A DNA stretch of 64,000 bases from contig NC_061140.1 in assembly GCF_905220365.1 (NCBI RefSeq), positions 4,714,501 to 4,778,500 of the forward strand, given 5' to 3'. Source of the DNA: Vanessa cardui. Taxonomy: Eukaryota > Arthropoda > Insecta > Lepidoptera > Nymphalidae. Positions 10,680 through 21,571 of this stretch are shown piece after piece (the stretch's first letter is position 1; each line of letters begins with the position of its first letter). Under the pieces are notes generated by a model, which searched no databases, was not told the DNA's origin, and was given only the letters and a program-made list of their open reading frames with translations. The position numbers and the translations under genes were made by a program.

Positions 10680-12043
10680 CAGAAGGCACTAACTGTATCT
10701 TTAGGTCTTGCAGTCTGTTGGATTTGGGATTTTAAATTTTTAATAAGTGGATCCCAGGTGTTAGAAAGTCTCCAACCATCTTCTCTATTGAAGTTCGGAT
10801 GTTTTTGAATTTCAATAGCCTCGCGTATCATTCTAGGAATGAATCTGTGTTCTCTAGCGAGGATCTGTGGTTTATCAAATCGGATAAAATGGTTAGGTTT
10901 ATCCAGAGCATGTTCACAGACTGCAGACTTTGAAGAACGCCTATTTTTGACATCTCCTATATGTTCCTTGACCCTGGTACCGATGCTTCTCTTTGTTTGG
11001 CCTATGTAAGATAAACCACACTCACATTCGAGTTTATATACTCCTGCAGTTTGTAAAGGGATATTACTCTTGATAGGTCTCAAGAACTGGCTCACTTTCT
11101 TATGAGGCTTGTAAACGGTTTTAATCGAAGCTCGCTTCAAGATGTTGCCAATCCTGTCTGTAACCCCTTTCACATACGGTAGAAATGCAGGTTGTCGCTC
11201 AACTGTGGGTGGCTTGGTACGGCTTCTGCGATGCTGGCGAGGCACGGGCAGCTTGTTCTGGTGGAGTGCAAGCTTGACCTGACGTAGCTCGTCCTCTAGG
11301 TGTTCAGCATCGCAGAGATGGTGGGCTCTCTGAAACAAAGATTTGCCAACGGTAGCTAACTGACTAGGGTGGTGGTGCGAGTCACCATTGAGGTATTTGT
11401 TGGTGTGTGTGGGTTTCCTATAAACTGTGTGACTTAATGTATTATCAGGATTCTTGATAATAAGGATATCAAGGAAAGCTAAAGAATTATTTGCCTCTAA
11501 TTCCATAGTAAATTGAATGTTTTTATTTATGGAATTAAGATGTACTAAAAATGCAGATGTCAGATCACTAGGTAATATTGTGAAAGTGTCATCTACGTAC
11601 CGTTTATAAAACCTAGGTGTTATTGGTCCGGAGCGAAGAGCCCTCTCCTCCAGGTCTTCCATGAATAAATCGGCGACCACGGGGGATACTGGAGAACCCA
11701 TGGCTACCCCGTCAACTTGTACGTAGAATTCATCATTCCACAATAAATAACCTGATGTGAGGCAGTGATGTAACAGCTCTGCATATTCAATAGGCATGTT
11801 GTGTGTCTGTAGCTTCCTCTTAACAATTTCGATGCAGTCTTGTATGGGTAAGCATGTAAACAATGACTGGACATCAAAACTAACCATTTTCTCGTTGTTG
11901 GTTAATTTAAGGTCTCTGATTTCACCAACAAACTGGTAAGAATCCTTGACATACGCCGCAGTGTGTCCTCGGAGGGGTGATAATATCCTTGCTATGTGTT
12001 GAGCCAATAAAAAAGCCAACCGTGCAACCGGAACGTTACTCAA
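10628..12043 (-). CDS. Penelope-like reverse transcriptase / GIY-YIG endonuclease, N-terminally truncated
   Basis: The open frame gives 471 residues with no internal stop. It begins at TTG, not ATG, and full-length relatives are roughly 700-800 residues, so the N-terminus is missing. Visible RT motifs are FDVQSLF (56-62), GVAMGSPVSP (112-121, motif B region) and the catalytic YVDD (149-152). A basic linker follows (about 265-325). The C-terminal GIY-YIG module has GVY (334-336), YIGQTKRS (346-353), R357 and EH (360-361), with a Cys pair (ECEC) just before YIG typical of this clade. The enzyme would nick DNA and prime reverse transcription of its own RNA. The first seven or so residues are encoded by the right inverted repeat and the last ones by the left repeat, so the true protein is joined at about 12020. 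The intact remaining frame suggests a fairly recent insertion. Confidence 0.88.
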   Translation of the reverse strand: MSNVPVARLAFLLAQHIARILSPLRGHTAAYVKDSYQFVGEIRDLKLTNNEKMVSFDVQSLFTCLPIQDCIEIVKRKLQTHNMPIEYAELLHHCLTSGYLLWNDEFYVQVDGVAMGSPVSPVVADLFMEDLEERALRSGPITPRFYKRYVDDTFTILPSDLTSAFLVHLNSINKNIQFTMELEANNSLAFLDILIIKNPDNTLSHTVYRKPTHTNKYLNGDSHHHPSQLATVGKSLFQRAHHLCDAEHLEDELRQVKLALHQNKLPVPRQHRRSRTKPPTVERQPAFLPYVKGVTDRIGNILKRASIKTVYKPHKKVSQFLRPIKSNIPLQTAGVYKLECECGLSYIGQTKRSIGTRVKEHIGDVKNRRSSKSAVCEHALDKPNHFIRFDKPQILAREHRFIPRMIREAIEIQKHPNFNREDGWRLSNTWDPLIKNLKSQIQQTARPKDTVSAFCVQPERYSRHQLRNRWR

Positions 12044-12222
12044 GACATCAATTGAGAAATCGTTGGCGGTAGTTGTTAATAATATTTCCTTTGTTCTTCA
12101 AATAGACAAATGTCATCTTAGTCTACCCGTGACCACGAACACTGCAAAGTGCTCGAAACGTCGGGATGTTTAAAAATAATTAATATACGCGATTCATCCG
12201 TTATAATTAGTTTTATTTAAAT
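12021..12222. repeat. Right terminal inverted repeat of the Penelope-like element
   Basis: An exact inverted copy of 10478-10679. In the sense direction it sits upstream of the truncated coding region, as an antisense copy of the element's own 3' end. Confidence 0.9.
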
Positions 12223-12904
12223 TTAATAAGATTTCAATATGTAGGTTTTGTCTTGATACACTAGAGTCAAGTATCAAAAATAAGACAATATTAATTCGCA
12301 TTTAAAATTTACGGTCGATTTTTATAATTTGTAATGTGCTAAGTCGTTGTAGTTATAATAATAATAAATAATAATAATAATAAATAATAATTTAATTGCT
12401 AATACAACAATAGTAAGCGATTCCTTTGGAGGGGTCTGCCCGGAATGCCTTCGGGATCAATAAGGCTTAAGTGAATAGACTCGCTCGAGCGACCTCTAAG
12501 AACATACAGATAACTTAGTTTAGCAACAATTCGCCAGGGACAGTTATGACGGTAACTATGACTCCCTATTTTGCTCGTATTAATATCAGACTTTCTACAT
12601 ACAGAATAAATAATAGTTTATTGTTTCTATATTGACTACAACAAGTTGCCTTATATTTTACTAGATTAACCTGCGGCTTCACGGGCACGAAACTTATATA
12701 ACATTAGTTATAACACACAACTATCATCCTCCATTTCACTCCCTCGACAGTAAATTAAATATATATATTTTCTTTCCCGGTACTCAAACTGCAATATGCA
12801 AAGTATATTCATCACAAACGGTTCATTAGTTTAAGCGTGAATAGGTAACGATAGAGTTACACAAATTAGACATAGTCAATGATTAGAGATGATAATTAGA
12901 AGAT
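12223..12904. other. AT-rich spacer with a trinucleotide run
   Basis: It holds an ATA/ATAA microsatellite at about 12352-12392. A moderately GC-rich stretch at about 12420-12500 ('tttggaggggtctgcc' and 'cgggatcaataagg') resembles a decayed SINE/LINE 3' end. No gene was seen. Confidence 0.45.
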
Positions 12905-13168
12905 ATGGTGGTGGGGCTTTGTGCCCGTCTGGGTAAGTACCACCCACTTATTAGTTAAATAACAGTACTCAGTATTTTTGTGTTCCGGTTTGAAGGGTGT
13001 GTAACAGGCACAGGGGACATAACATCTTAGTATCCAAGGTTAGTGGCACATTGACGATGTAAGTAATAATTAATATTTCTTACAGCGTCATTGTCTATGG
13101 GCGATGGTGACCACTTACCATCAGTTGGCCCATATGCTCGTCCGTCAACCTATACCATAAAAAACTGT
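12905..13168 (+). mobile_element. ~280-bp A-tailed retroposon, near full length
   Basis: A sense-strand copy running from GGTGGTGGGGCTTTGTGCCC to CAACCTATACCATAAAAAA. It is slightly shortened relative to the copy at 54.1 kb by small deletions near the GTGTGTAACAGGCAC block. Confidence 0.8.
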
Positions 13169-14284
13169 GTATTTTTAATGAAGTTTTATATAGTAAATAC
13201 TCATAAAAGTTAGCACAAATAAAAATATTTATTTTCCGATTGAACTGAGAGCGGTAAGTGAGGCTTTAGTAAACAATTACCAGATACCAGTCGAGTACGT
13301 ACAATTTTCTTCATTAAAATATAAAAAAAGAAATATAATATGTGCAAAGACTAAAAACAGGTTCAGAACTCGACAAAGCGAGTTTGCACACTGACATTGT
13401 CTGCATTACTCAGGCGAAGTTACGTTCATTTAAAATGAATAATGTCATCTCCGTACGTTACGTACTCGTAGGTTGTACACTTTACGAAGAAATTTCAAAT
13501 ATTTTTAAAGCGACCTCGCTCATGTTAAACTTAGAGTTAGGAGTGTTTTAAGTAGTAGCTAGTTCAAGTTACATTATGTATATTATGTAGAGTATATAGG
13601 GCGAGGAAATATAAATCAAATGTTTTAAGAACTGTATGGCTTTTTTGTTTTGTGTTAAATAAAGACTCAAATGCATATATAACTATTCCGTACGATATAT
13701 TTTGTCAGATTCATTGATTTGGCCAGCTAACGAAACCTAATAAGTATCAAGACAATGTATTAGAAAATATAAACCTTTAAAGGATTTACATTAAAAAAAA
13801 CTTAAAAGAATTTGGTTAAATTTTAAGATAACCTCACTCTAATTTTAGACCATTTTCTCCATTTTATTATTAAAATGTATTCAGCTAAATATGCTAGTTA
13901 CCTTAGGCATTTAATATAGATTAAAATTGTCTTTCAGACTATAAAATTCAAATTTGAAATGAATATTTTAGAGGGTATCACCGTTTCCAAATTATGTTTA
14001 AGCAAAAAAATCATACGCTGTGAAACGGGCGGTCGGATAACTGGCTGTAACAATAAAATCTTGACTGTGGCAGTTAAAGTTACTCAAATTTGAATTTGTA
14101 AGCGATGGAAAAATATTGAACTAAATTAACATTCAAAATAGTTTTTATATTATTCATATGTTCCACATATACACTTATAAAGGCACAGAGTACAATATAC
14201 TCTGATAATAAATAATACTTTCGTATTTCCTTTTTAAGCGTACCTCCAATTTTCTTTTACAATACGTCGTTACTTACTTATATA
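13169..14284. other. AT-rich stretch, nothing recognised
   Basis: A 69-codon frame at 13342-13551 has no recognisable features. No other signals were seen. Confidence 0.45.
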
Positions 14285-14435
14285 CAACTACACTAGAATT
14301 AACAACATTAAATGCTTAAATATATATATACAAATATGAACTTAAAACTAGTTACTGTATAAATCTTGACCGCGTGGAATGGTGGCAAGAATGCTAGCAG
14401 CATTTCCCCGTTGAATCGCAATTAACTACACTTAG
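14285..14435 (+). repeat. Repeat family E, copy 1
   Basis: One of three copies sharing the block 'aagaatgctagcagcattt' followed by CCCCGTTGAATCGCAATT (others at about 59.9 and 61.6 kb). The core contains the short palindrome AATGCTAGCAGCATT. Upstream each copy shares 'attaacaacattaaat...cttaaat'. It is probably an old non-autonomous transposon or LINE end; the class is unknown. Confidence 0.65.
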
Positions 14436-15236
14436 GTAAAAAGGTAACTAAAATTGTATATTAATATTATTATTTTAGTTGAATTTTAATTATTATTTTG
14501 TTTTTATGTTGGTATAATGTGTCGGTAAATATAATTGAAGTTTATATATTGTTTTCACCCATGCTATGAATATATTTCAGGCCTAGCGGATATCCAGAGT
14601 TTTTTATAAAATTGGATACAATAGTCGGGAAAACTGTTTTAATATTCCAACATGAAACTTTTCATTTCACGTTGTTCTACAGTTGTGGGAACATTTAGCT
14701 CTAGGCAACGTGCAATTTTTACGAATACGAATGAGCAGAGTGTATTATGTTCATATTTTAAGTAATACAAATTAGATAAAAACATTTTACTATTTATTAA
14801 CTAAGTCAATTGTATCCTATAGTAAAGTAAAGTAAAAAGTAATAGCCAGTAATTGACTGATAGACTAATAGCTTTTCTCTTGTTAAGAAAAAGCTTTAAA
14901 GCTTAATTTACCACGCTGCTCCAAAGTGGGTTTGTAGACAAATGGCAGACTTTTATCCAACACATACAGGCTTCCTACCGTAGATTGCGGTGTGTTTTTT
15001 CTTCTATTTATCTCTATTTCTAATTATATAATATTACCGTCTCGCTCTTGTTTCACTCATTCTGTTTATTTGTCTTTCTTCAGTATTTTTACTTTAAAAC
15101 ATTAATACTCATATGTTATATAATACAATTATTATTCAATTATTATTAATTTATATTAATCTATGCTGTAATTTGACTTTGGCCGCGTGGAAATTGAACA
15201 TACTCGTATTTATAATATAAGAGATAATATTGGCGT
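14436..15236. other. AT-rich stretch with a SINE scrap
   Basis: Around 14907-14978 a minus-strand fragment of SINE family A is visible ('ccacgctgctccaaagtggg', then 'ggcagac'). Nothing else was recognised. Confidence 0.4.
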
Positions 15237-15553
15237 GTTTTTTTTATGTTATAGGTTGGCGGATGAGCATATGGGCCACCTGATGGTAAGTGGTCACCAT
15301 CGCTCATAGACAATGACGCTGCAAGAAATATTAACTATTCCTTACAACGTCAATGTGCCACCAACCTTGGGAACTAAGATGTTATGTTCCTTGTGCCTGT
15401 AGTTACACTGGCTCACTCACCCTTCAGACCGGAACACAACAATACTGAATACTGTTATTTGGCAGTAGAACAACTGATTACAACAACTTGTAGAACAACT
15501 GTAGAGTGGGTGGTACCTACCCAGACGGGCTTGCACAAAGCCCTACCACCAAG
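15237..15553 (-). mobile_element. ~280-bp A-tailed retroposon with small internal duplication
   Basis: A full-length copy in reverse orientation. Relative to other copies it carries about 25-30 extra bases near 15478-15505, where 'gaacaactg' is repeated, so it is about 315 bases long. Confidence 0.8.
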
Positions 15554-16210
15554 TGTATGATATACACTTTTAGGGGGAGAATATACAGAAACGCTTAAAT
15601 ACGTATCTACTCATTTTTAATCTGTATTTCAAAAATACAGTCTCGTGTTTCAAACTTGTTAAATGATGAACTTTCATAAAAAGTTGCAATCCTTATTTCA
15701 TCTTTTTCACTAACAGGAATTAATGACTTACTTTTTACTTTTAAATATAATTAATTTATAATCTGTAAACACTGAGAATGACATCGGTGATAATTAAAGA
15801 CAACGCATTTCCTAATTTAAAAAAAAAACCTCCTTTGAATATACTTGCACTCGAATCAAAATATTATTATTCGACTCGAATAAATACAGTGTAAAGGGTT
15901 GAAACGATTTTGGTCTCGGCTGAAGTTTTAATGAAAAAAATTTAACCTTAATCGCCAAACTGTCCGCAACACTTATTTATAAGTTCCTTTTGTAAAGATT
16001 TTAAAAAACATTGGCGAAATTAAGCTTGGGACCCATTTAGAAAGTTTATTCAAGAGACTAAAGAACTTGTTCGCTTTAATTGGCAACTTGTTTGAATAAT
16101 AAGGCTTAGGGACATGTATTGAGAATTGTTTTACGGTTTCATTACTTAGAAATACTGAGATAAACACAAATACATCGCGTCGTGAAAATCGGTAAATACT
16201 TGCAACTTAT
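15554..16210. other. AT-rich stretch, nothing recognised
   Basis: A 64-codon minus frame (15973-16167) shows no family features. Confidence 0.45.
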
Positions 16211-16531
16211 TTTTTACGATACGACAGCCTGTAAATTTCCCACTGCTGGCAAAGGCCTCCTCTCCGTTTAAGGAGAAGGTTTTGGAAAATATTCAATAAC
16301 AAATATAGTTAGTGGAATACACATGTGGCAGAATTTCAATGAAATTTGACACATGCAGGTTTCCTCATAATGTTTTCCTTCACCGCCGGGCACGAGATGA
16401 ATTATATAAATATAAATTAAGTACATGAACAATCAATGGTGCTTGCCTGGGTTTGAACCCGCAATAATCGATTAAGATGCACGCATTCTAACCGATTGCA
16501 CTGGGCCATCTCGGCTCATATTTTTGCGATA
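16211..16531 (-). mobile_element. tRNA-derived SINE (family A), full length
   Basis: In the sense (minus) direction it starts GAGCCGAGATGGCCCAGTG (A-box region), has a B-box-like GGGTTCAAACCC, and ends in the conserved CCTCCTCTCC...TTTACAGGCTGT block. Near-identical 11-base flanks (TTTTTACGATA at 16211 and TTTTTGCGATA at 16521) are the likely target duplication with one mismatch. From memory this resembles the Metulj-type SINEs of Heliconius; that was not checked. It would be transcribed by pol III and mobilised by a LINE. Confidence 0.8.
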
Positions 16532-16745
16532 TCATTTAAAATTTTATAGACTTGATTGTTTGATGAAATCGGGAATAAATTAGCTAAGAAATTCCAGGTG
16601 TAGGTATATCACGTATGAAATTTAATTGATACATACTACTACATATTTATTCCTAATCTTATTTAGGTCGAATTTCGTCTCCAAATTTAACTAGAATAAA
16701 TCAATCAATCACTTAAAAAATTAAAGATACCTAAAAGATTCCGAT

Positions 16746-16880
16746 GAAATAAGAACCTCCTCCTTTTTTCGAAGTCGTTTGAAAATAAGTAACTGATTTC
16801 TACTAATTTTATCGTATAACATTGAACCGCATAACCGATTTGAATTCAATTTTTGTTATCGACTGAATTTTTTTTATGGA
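16746..16880 (-). repeat. Relative of the 3137 interspersed repeat
   Basis: It contains GAACCTCCTCCTTTTTTCGA and AGTCGTTTGAAAA, then 'accgcataaccgattt'. This is the reverse of the family seen at 3137-3250 and is degenerate. Confidence 0.5.
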
Positions 16881-17084
16881 CTTAGTTTTACAAATTTCGG
16901 TTCGGCTAGTTAATGTTAAAAGTCGCAACATTGTCTTACTACCGGTAATATATATTTGCTTTTGATTATGTATATACTTTTGTTGGGTCATCCAATGTTG
17001 CATGTGTTTTTTGTTTTATTTATAATATGTCATGAAACGGCTTATAAATTTCTTATGGCACATAAATTATAAGTTTTAGATATT

Positions 17085-17240
17085 ATTCTACCGTACATTC
17101 CAATGTGGGATTTTAGATATGCAGTCTGGTTCTCTTATGATGTTTTCCTACATCGACGAGCGAGAAGTGAATTATAAAAAACGTAAAAAGCACATGGAAA
17201 CACTTGTTTATTCGGATTTCAACCCGCTGTCTTTTTATGC
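17085..17240 (-). repeat. Decayed SINE family A copy
   Basis: Minus-strand pieces of SINE A are recognisable in order ('tgatgttttcctacatcg', 'gagaagtgaattata', 'ggatttcaacccgc'), with many substitutions. Confidence 0.45.
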
Positions 17241-17682
17241 CTTCATCATATAACTCCATTAAAAGTTCGGAAATGTGGGCCAGATTCATTTCAATATAGA
17301 CCTTTTTCATGTCGTAACTTTTGCGTACAATCGCTTTTGTTTCATGTATTGTTCAGAGATTAGAAGGATTTATTGAATGACCTCTAATTGACCTTTGCAT
17401 TAATTTTGGTCATACCTACCTCCAGCAATACGATTTTAATAAAAATCATTACGCAACTTCATTAAACAGTGAAATACGACTCAGTGGGTTAATAATAACG
17501 GCGATGGGAACTTTTTATTTCTGAAATGAGTTTACATGTGGACATATTCGGAGCCATTATTGGGTGCGGCTTAAAATAATTATTGTTATCAAAATCAGGG
17601 TCGATGGATTTAGCTGCAATTGACACAAAATATAAACGTTATTTAAATAAATTCTAATATTAAGTTAATTTGTTTCAGATAC
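17241..17682. other. Presumed upstream or intronic sequence
   Basis: AT-rich, no coding frame. It ends at a splice-acceptor-like 'tttgtttcag' (17673-17682), which would be the left edge of a 5' UTR exon if transcription starts further upstream. Confidence 0.35.
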
Positions 17683-17819
17683 AACAGACAGCGGAGACAG
17701 CGATTTAATTAGAATTTTTAAAATTATATAAACGAGCAACAAATAAAGCGCCTTCAATTAACCCTATAATATCGTGATAGATAGATTAAGTAATAATTAC
17801 AATAAGTGAACACAAGTGC

Positions 17820-18195
17820 CAAGTCGCGTCGTTCGGTGTGTGCGCGTGTATCTGTGAATGCATTTAGTGAGACAGTCGACAACTGTGACGTTTATGGGAG
17901 TTAATAATCGGACTGTTTATACATTATCATCAAACATTTGAAGGATAGGTATTTCGTGAACAGTCGTAGGTATTCGGCCAGACTGTGCCCGGTCGGCAAG
18001 ATTGAGGTGGTGGCCGGGTGCGGGTGGGGTAGGCGCGCGCGCGTGCGGCCTCTGCACGCGCTGAGCCGCGCGGCCGGCATGTTGGCATCGCAGCGCTCGC
18101 AGTCGTGCAACGAGGAGGGCGCGTTCTTCGGTGCGCGCGCGCTGCGCCGGCCGCGCGGCAAGGGCAGCGGCAGTCCGCCCTGCTAGGGGTACGCC
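17820..18195 (+). promoter_or_regulatory. CpG-rich promoter / 5' UTR patch of a host gene
   Basis: About 17,930-18,240 is strongly GC- and CpG-rich, unique in this AT-rich window. It reads on the plus strand into an ATG and a consensus splice donor, as expected for the 5' end of a gene. An upstream frame of 82 codons (17938-18186) is open and ends in TAG only 12 bases before, and in the same frame as, the candidate start. Its last 35 codons, from an internal ATG at 18079, are very GC-rich at third positions, so part of it might be coding in another isoform. No convincing initiator or TATA element could be fixed. The start of transcription could be near 17,830 or further upstream. Confidence 0.5.
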
Positions 18196-18242
18196 ATGTC
18201 GCTGCGCAGCCTACACCGGAGGCTCTCCTCCGCCAACAACAC
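18196..18242 (+). CDS. Candidate first coding exon of a host gene (MSLRSLHRRLSSANN...)
   Basis: An ATG at 18196 opens 15 complete codons (MSLRSLHRRLSSANN) plus two bases, then a consensus donor GTAAGT at 18243. The context is CpG-rich and the peptide is basic and serine-rich. I do not recognise the protein. The frame has an in-frame TAG four codons upstream, which fixes this as the first ATG in the frame unless an upstream acceptor is used. The exon would leave phase 2. Downstream the frame is closed quickly by intron-like AT-rich sequence. The gene runs to the right, and its remaining exons are mostly outside the window or too short to see. Confidence 0.45.
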
Positions 18243-19617
18243 GTAAGTCATCTGTTCTATTTAGTAAGCTTGCTTAATGAAGTCAAATATGTAAACGATG
18301 TAAAAAAATATGCAAATTTAATGAATGGAGAAGCTTAACTCCAGAGGATTTCGTGATATGTTAGGTGCGCCCTACACCTGCATGATTTATGGGTTAATAA
18401 ATTATAATTAAAAATAATGGTAATTGAGAATAACTTCTCATACTGTAGTATTTTAATTAATGAAATCGGAATACAAAACATCAAAGAATAAAAGTAATTT
18501 TAGTGCTTGTTTCCCATTGTGAAACTATGTTAGTTTACATTCATGTTTAATGTCTTATCCATTAATAACTACATTGTTGTACCGGCTGATGCTATTTATA
18601 GCTGAACCGGTACTGATTTACGCGAAGTTTGAAAGACGATCAAAATCCGCTTTTACTACGACTGATCAAAACGTTGAACAGGCAACCATCGAGATGTGAA
18701 TATTCAATTACCGACTAAATCTGGAGCTGTGTACGGCAAAAAGCTGACTGACGGCGACTTGCAAAAATATACCTTATGTCTTTATAATAAAATATATTTT
18801 TCTCATTCTGATTTTTACATGAGAATGCTCGGCGGTTCAACGGGTACAACGTATAATTTATTTAAATTGTTCTCACCAGAAACAGATTAATAAAGACAAT
18901 AATATGCGACAGGCAAATAAGTTAAAATAAAAGTCTATACTTTGTACAATAGTAGGTATGTATTCACATTATTAGAAAGTTTAACCGATTCAGCTTAAAG
19001 ATAAATGGATAAAAATATTTGTAGACCAACATACTACCCTAGGATATTTTTGAGCAAGTAACGTCTATTATCAGTTAATTAAAAATACAATAAGATAAAT
19101 ATACAATAACAATTCACTGTTTTTTTGAATTACAAATACTATTGCATAGCTTCTTAATATTATGTATATTATACTATTAAGTATAAATGCTATGACAGCC
19201 AAATTTACTAGACTATCAGTAGTAGTAATAATAGTGATTGACTATAATAGTATGAGACTCAGCACTTCTGAATTTGCACAAATGACTGATGATGACAACA
19301 AATGACAAATGACATAACCCGGATGACAATTCAAAACTATAGCCAACGGTTTTACGTGCTTTCAGAGGCACGGGGAAAGTTAGATTGTAAATACGGTCAA
19401 CTTCCAAACTCCGGACTGCTTTTGAGATTTTATAATAGAAAAGCCCGGCAACTTTTATTGTCTGACATGGGTCGGTCGGTAGACCCGGCTTAATCCCAAG
19501 ATGTCCTACCTAATAAGCGATGACTAGCTTATTATGTATTTTATTTATTACAGATTATGTATTTAAAATATAAAAAAAAGAAAAAAAATCTCAATATGGT
19601 CCCCGTCTCCCAAGAAT
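18243..19617 (+). other. Probable first intron, start
   Basis: AT-rich sequence after the donor. Small frames at 18696-18890 and 19302-19493 show no coding character I trust. Confidence 0.4.
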
Positions 19618-19861
19618 AAATAAATAAATAATAATAAATATGAGACAACATCACATACATTACTCTGATCCCAATGTAAGTAGCTGAAGCACTTGTGTTA
19701 TGGAAATCAGAAGTAACGACGGTACCACAAACACCCAGACCCAAAACAACATAGAAAACTAATGGTAATCTACATCGACTCGGCCGGGAATCGAACCCGG
19801 GACCTCAGAGTGGCGTACCCATGAAAACCGGTGTACACACCACTCGACCACGGAGGTCGTC
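19618..19861 (-). mobile_element. tRNA-derived SINE (family B), full length
   Basis: In the sense (minus) direction it starts GACGACCTCCGTGGTCGAGT, has GGGTTCGATTCCCGGCCGAG (B box), and ends in a (TAAA/TAA)n tail. A 7-base CAAGAAT occurs at 19611-19617 and again at 19870-19876 and may be the target duplication, though 8 extra bases lie between the latter and the SINE start. Confidence 0.85.
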
Positions 19862-19876
19862 ACAGACGACAAGAAT

Positions 19877-21458
19877 GAAATCCAGCGAAGATCTACTGAT
19901 GTTTAGTAAAAATATATAATATAAAACGCCAAAATGTTTTATGTAAATTGTAAAAAAAGCACGGGCATTTGCGAGCCTGTTGATGTTCTAAACTAAAAAA
20001 AAAAGCTTATTAGGTAGGATAGGTTGAAATATTTTTAAATCGATGACAACCAATCAATAAAAGGAAAGACATAAATTAAACGTTTTAATTAAATCGTACC
20101 ATAACGATGTGTAATACTACTTTCCTATATAATACAGCACGTATAGAGCGATTAAGTATTTTATTTTTAAAAGCTACATTTTTAACGCAAAAATAAAACT
20201 AGACAATATCGATTTCATTATTCCATTCCTTTTTGAGTAAATAATTTGTTTGTATTGACATTAAAAGATAATATAGTAATTTCACAAACTAATAATTATG
20301 AATATAATCGACTAAATACTTAAATAATTATCTAGATCAATTTATTTACATAAGAATAATTAATATTAAATCTGTAACTACGAGTACAAATAAATAAAAA
20401 TTAAAAATAGTCGCTGTGTTAATAAATATTGCATATATTGAAACTATATGTCATACACAAATGTTATAAGCTCTTTGTATGTAAAACTGGAATAGCCGAT
20501 AGAGGCCTTAATTATATTAAACCAATCATATCAATAGCCGTTTGGTGATCGTTTCTATATCGTTTTGGTAGATAAGGGGATTATTACTATAAAACTATAG
20601 TTGTAGGACAGCGTCATGCGTCGTTAGTCGCCTTTTAATGTCATCGATTTATAAAAATCGATTTTAAAATCTCAGCGAAGTTACACAGTGTGAGGGAACT
20701 ATTCTAAGTCGCTCTATTTTGGCTTTGAAATTTTATATTGTTATATAACGCTTAATGATGTATTATATACAAAATTTACCTGTTCGATCAAGGCCAAGGA
20801 AATTCTGCTTGAAAATTTAAAGAAAAGTTACATTCTTAATTGCGTTAGCAATGTTAAAGAAAAGTATTATTATTTTAAAAGTAATTACATATATTAGTCT
20901 ATCAAAACTAGACTATCAACATTAGAAAATACATACAGTCTACAAATTACTGTGAACGTGTTTTTAGACGCGATCCCGAAAAAACTTTTACCGCCCAACA
21001 CATTTACCCTTGTAGTCATAAAGGAAGTCTCATCGAACAATACTCTTCTCTTTGCCTTAAAAAGATAAAGTAGAAAAGATATGACCAGTCCCTTTGTTTT
21101 AATCTTTAGAACTTTGAAAATTATGCATAATTTATAAAATTTAATTCACAAAAAAAGTAAATTATTTTACACCATAAAAGTAACGTTAACGGCAATTTCG
21201 ATTACTTGGGAACCAGGCTATCTATTATTATTTTGGACTGTTATTATTGTGTATATTTATGTATGGTTCTTATAAAATGTTTTATTGCAATTAAATTATT
21301 TTAATCTTCTAATTACTTTATTTTAATCTAAATACGTTTACCTACCTTTTTCTTATATAAAATATAGAAATATTGTGTCTGCAATATGTTACGTTTTGAA
21401 TAAACTTTTTATTATTCTAATTATGGTTTCGCTTACGTTATGTCGCGTATTCCCGCAG
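19877..21458. other. AT-rich stretch, nothing recognised
   Basis: No coding frame or known repeat was seen. It may be intronic. Confidence 0.45.
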
Positions 21459-21507
21459 ATCTCGAGTTCGCGGATCAGGGGCGTCGAAATCACGTCGTCG
21501 CAATTCC
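21459..21507 (+). CDS. Candidate internal exon in a GC-rich patch
   Basis: After an acceptor-like 'gtattcccgcag' (ending 21458) the sequence becomes 57% GC for 49 bases in otherwise about 30% GC DNA. Joined to the phase-2 end of the exon at 18242 it stays open and would encode a basic Ser/Arg segment (SRVRGSGASKSRRRNS). The right edge is uncertain: GTGATA at 21508 is a weak donor, and a better GTAAGA lies at 21572, with the frame still open until then. It is inference that both belong to one gene; the patch may instead be conserved non-coding DNA. Confidence 0.25.
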
Positions 21508-21571
21508 GTGATAAATAACCCTGAATGCCACCAATATAACTTAAAAAGAATAATTCAGATAAATGTAAAAT

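Larger units (their letters stand above)
10434..12232 (-). mobile_element. Penelope-like element with identical inverted terminal repeats
   Basis: The element runs on the minus strand. A coding region for reverse transcriptase plus GIY-YIG endonuclease (10628-12043) is bounded by two inverted copies of a 202-bp sequence (10478-10679 and 12021-12222). A 12-base repeat (ATTTAATAAGAT) at 10434-10445 and 12221-12232 is a candidate target duplication. On the left it is separated from the terminal repeat by 32 extra bases (10446-10477). Such 'tail' extensions of about 30-40 bp and inverted terminal copies are described for Penelope-like elements; their presence here is a sequence observation. The coding part is truncated in the sense 5' direction, so the copy is probably not autonomous. 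Confidence 0.85.

Noticed and set aside
17901..18161. Minus-strand 86-codon frame across the CpG-rich patch
   Set aside because: It is the antisense shadow of the GC-rich plus-strand region; Arg/Ala/Pro-rich composition follows from the base bias and there is no donor or start context.
19541..19744. 67-codon minus frame and the matching plus frame at 33087-33275
   Set aside because: Both are readings of the SINE B body (identical peptides in both copies), not genes.
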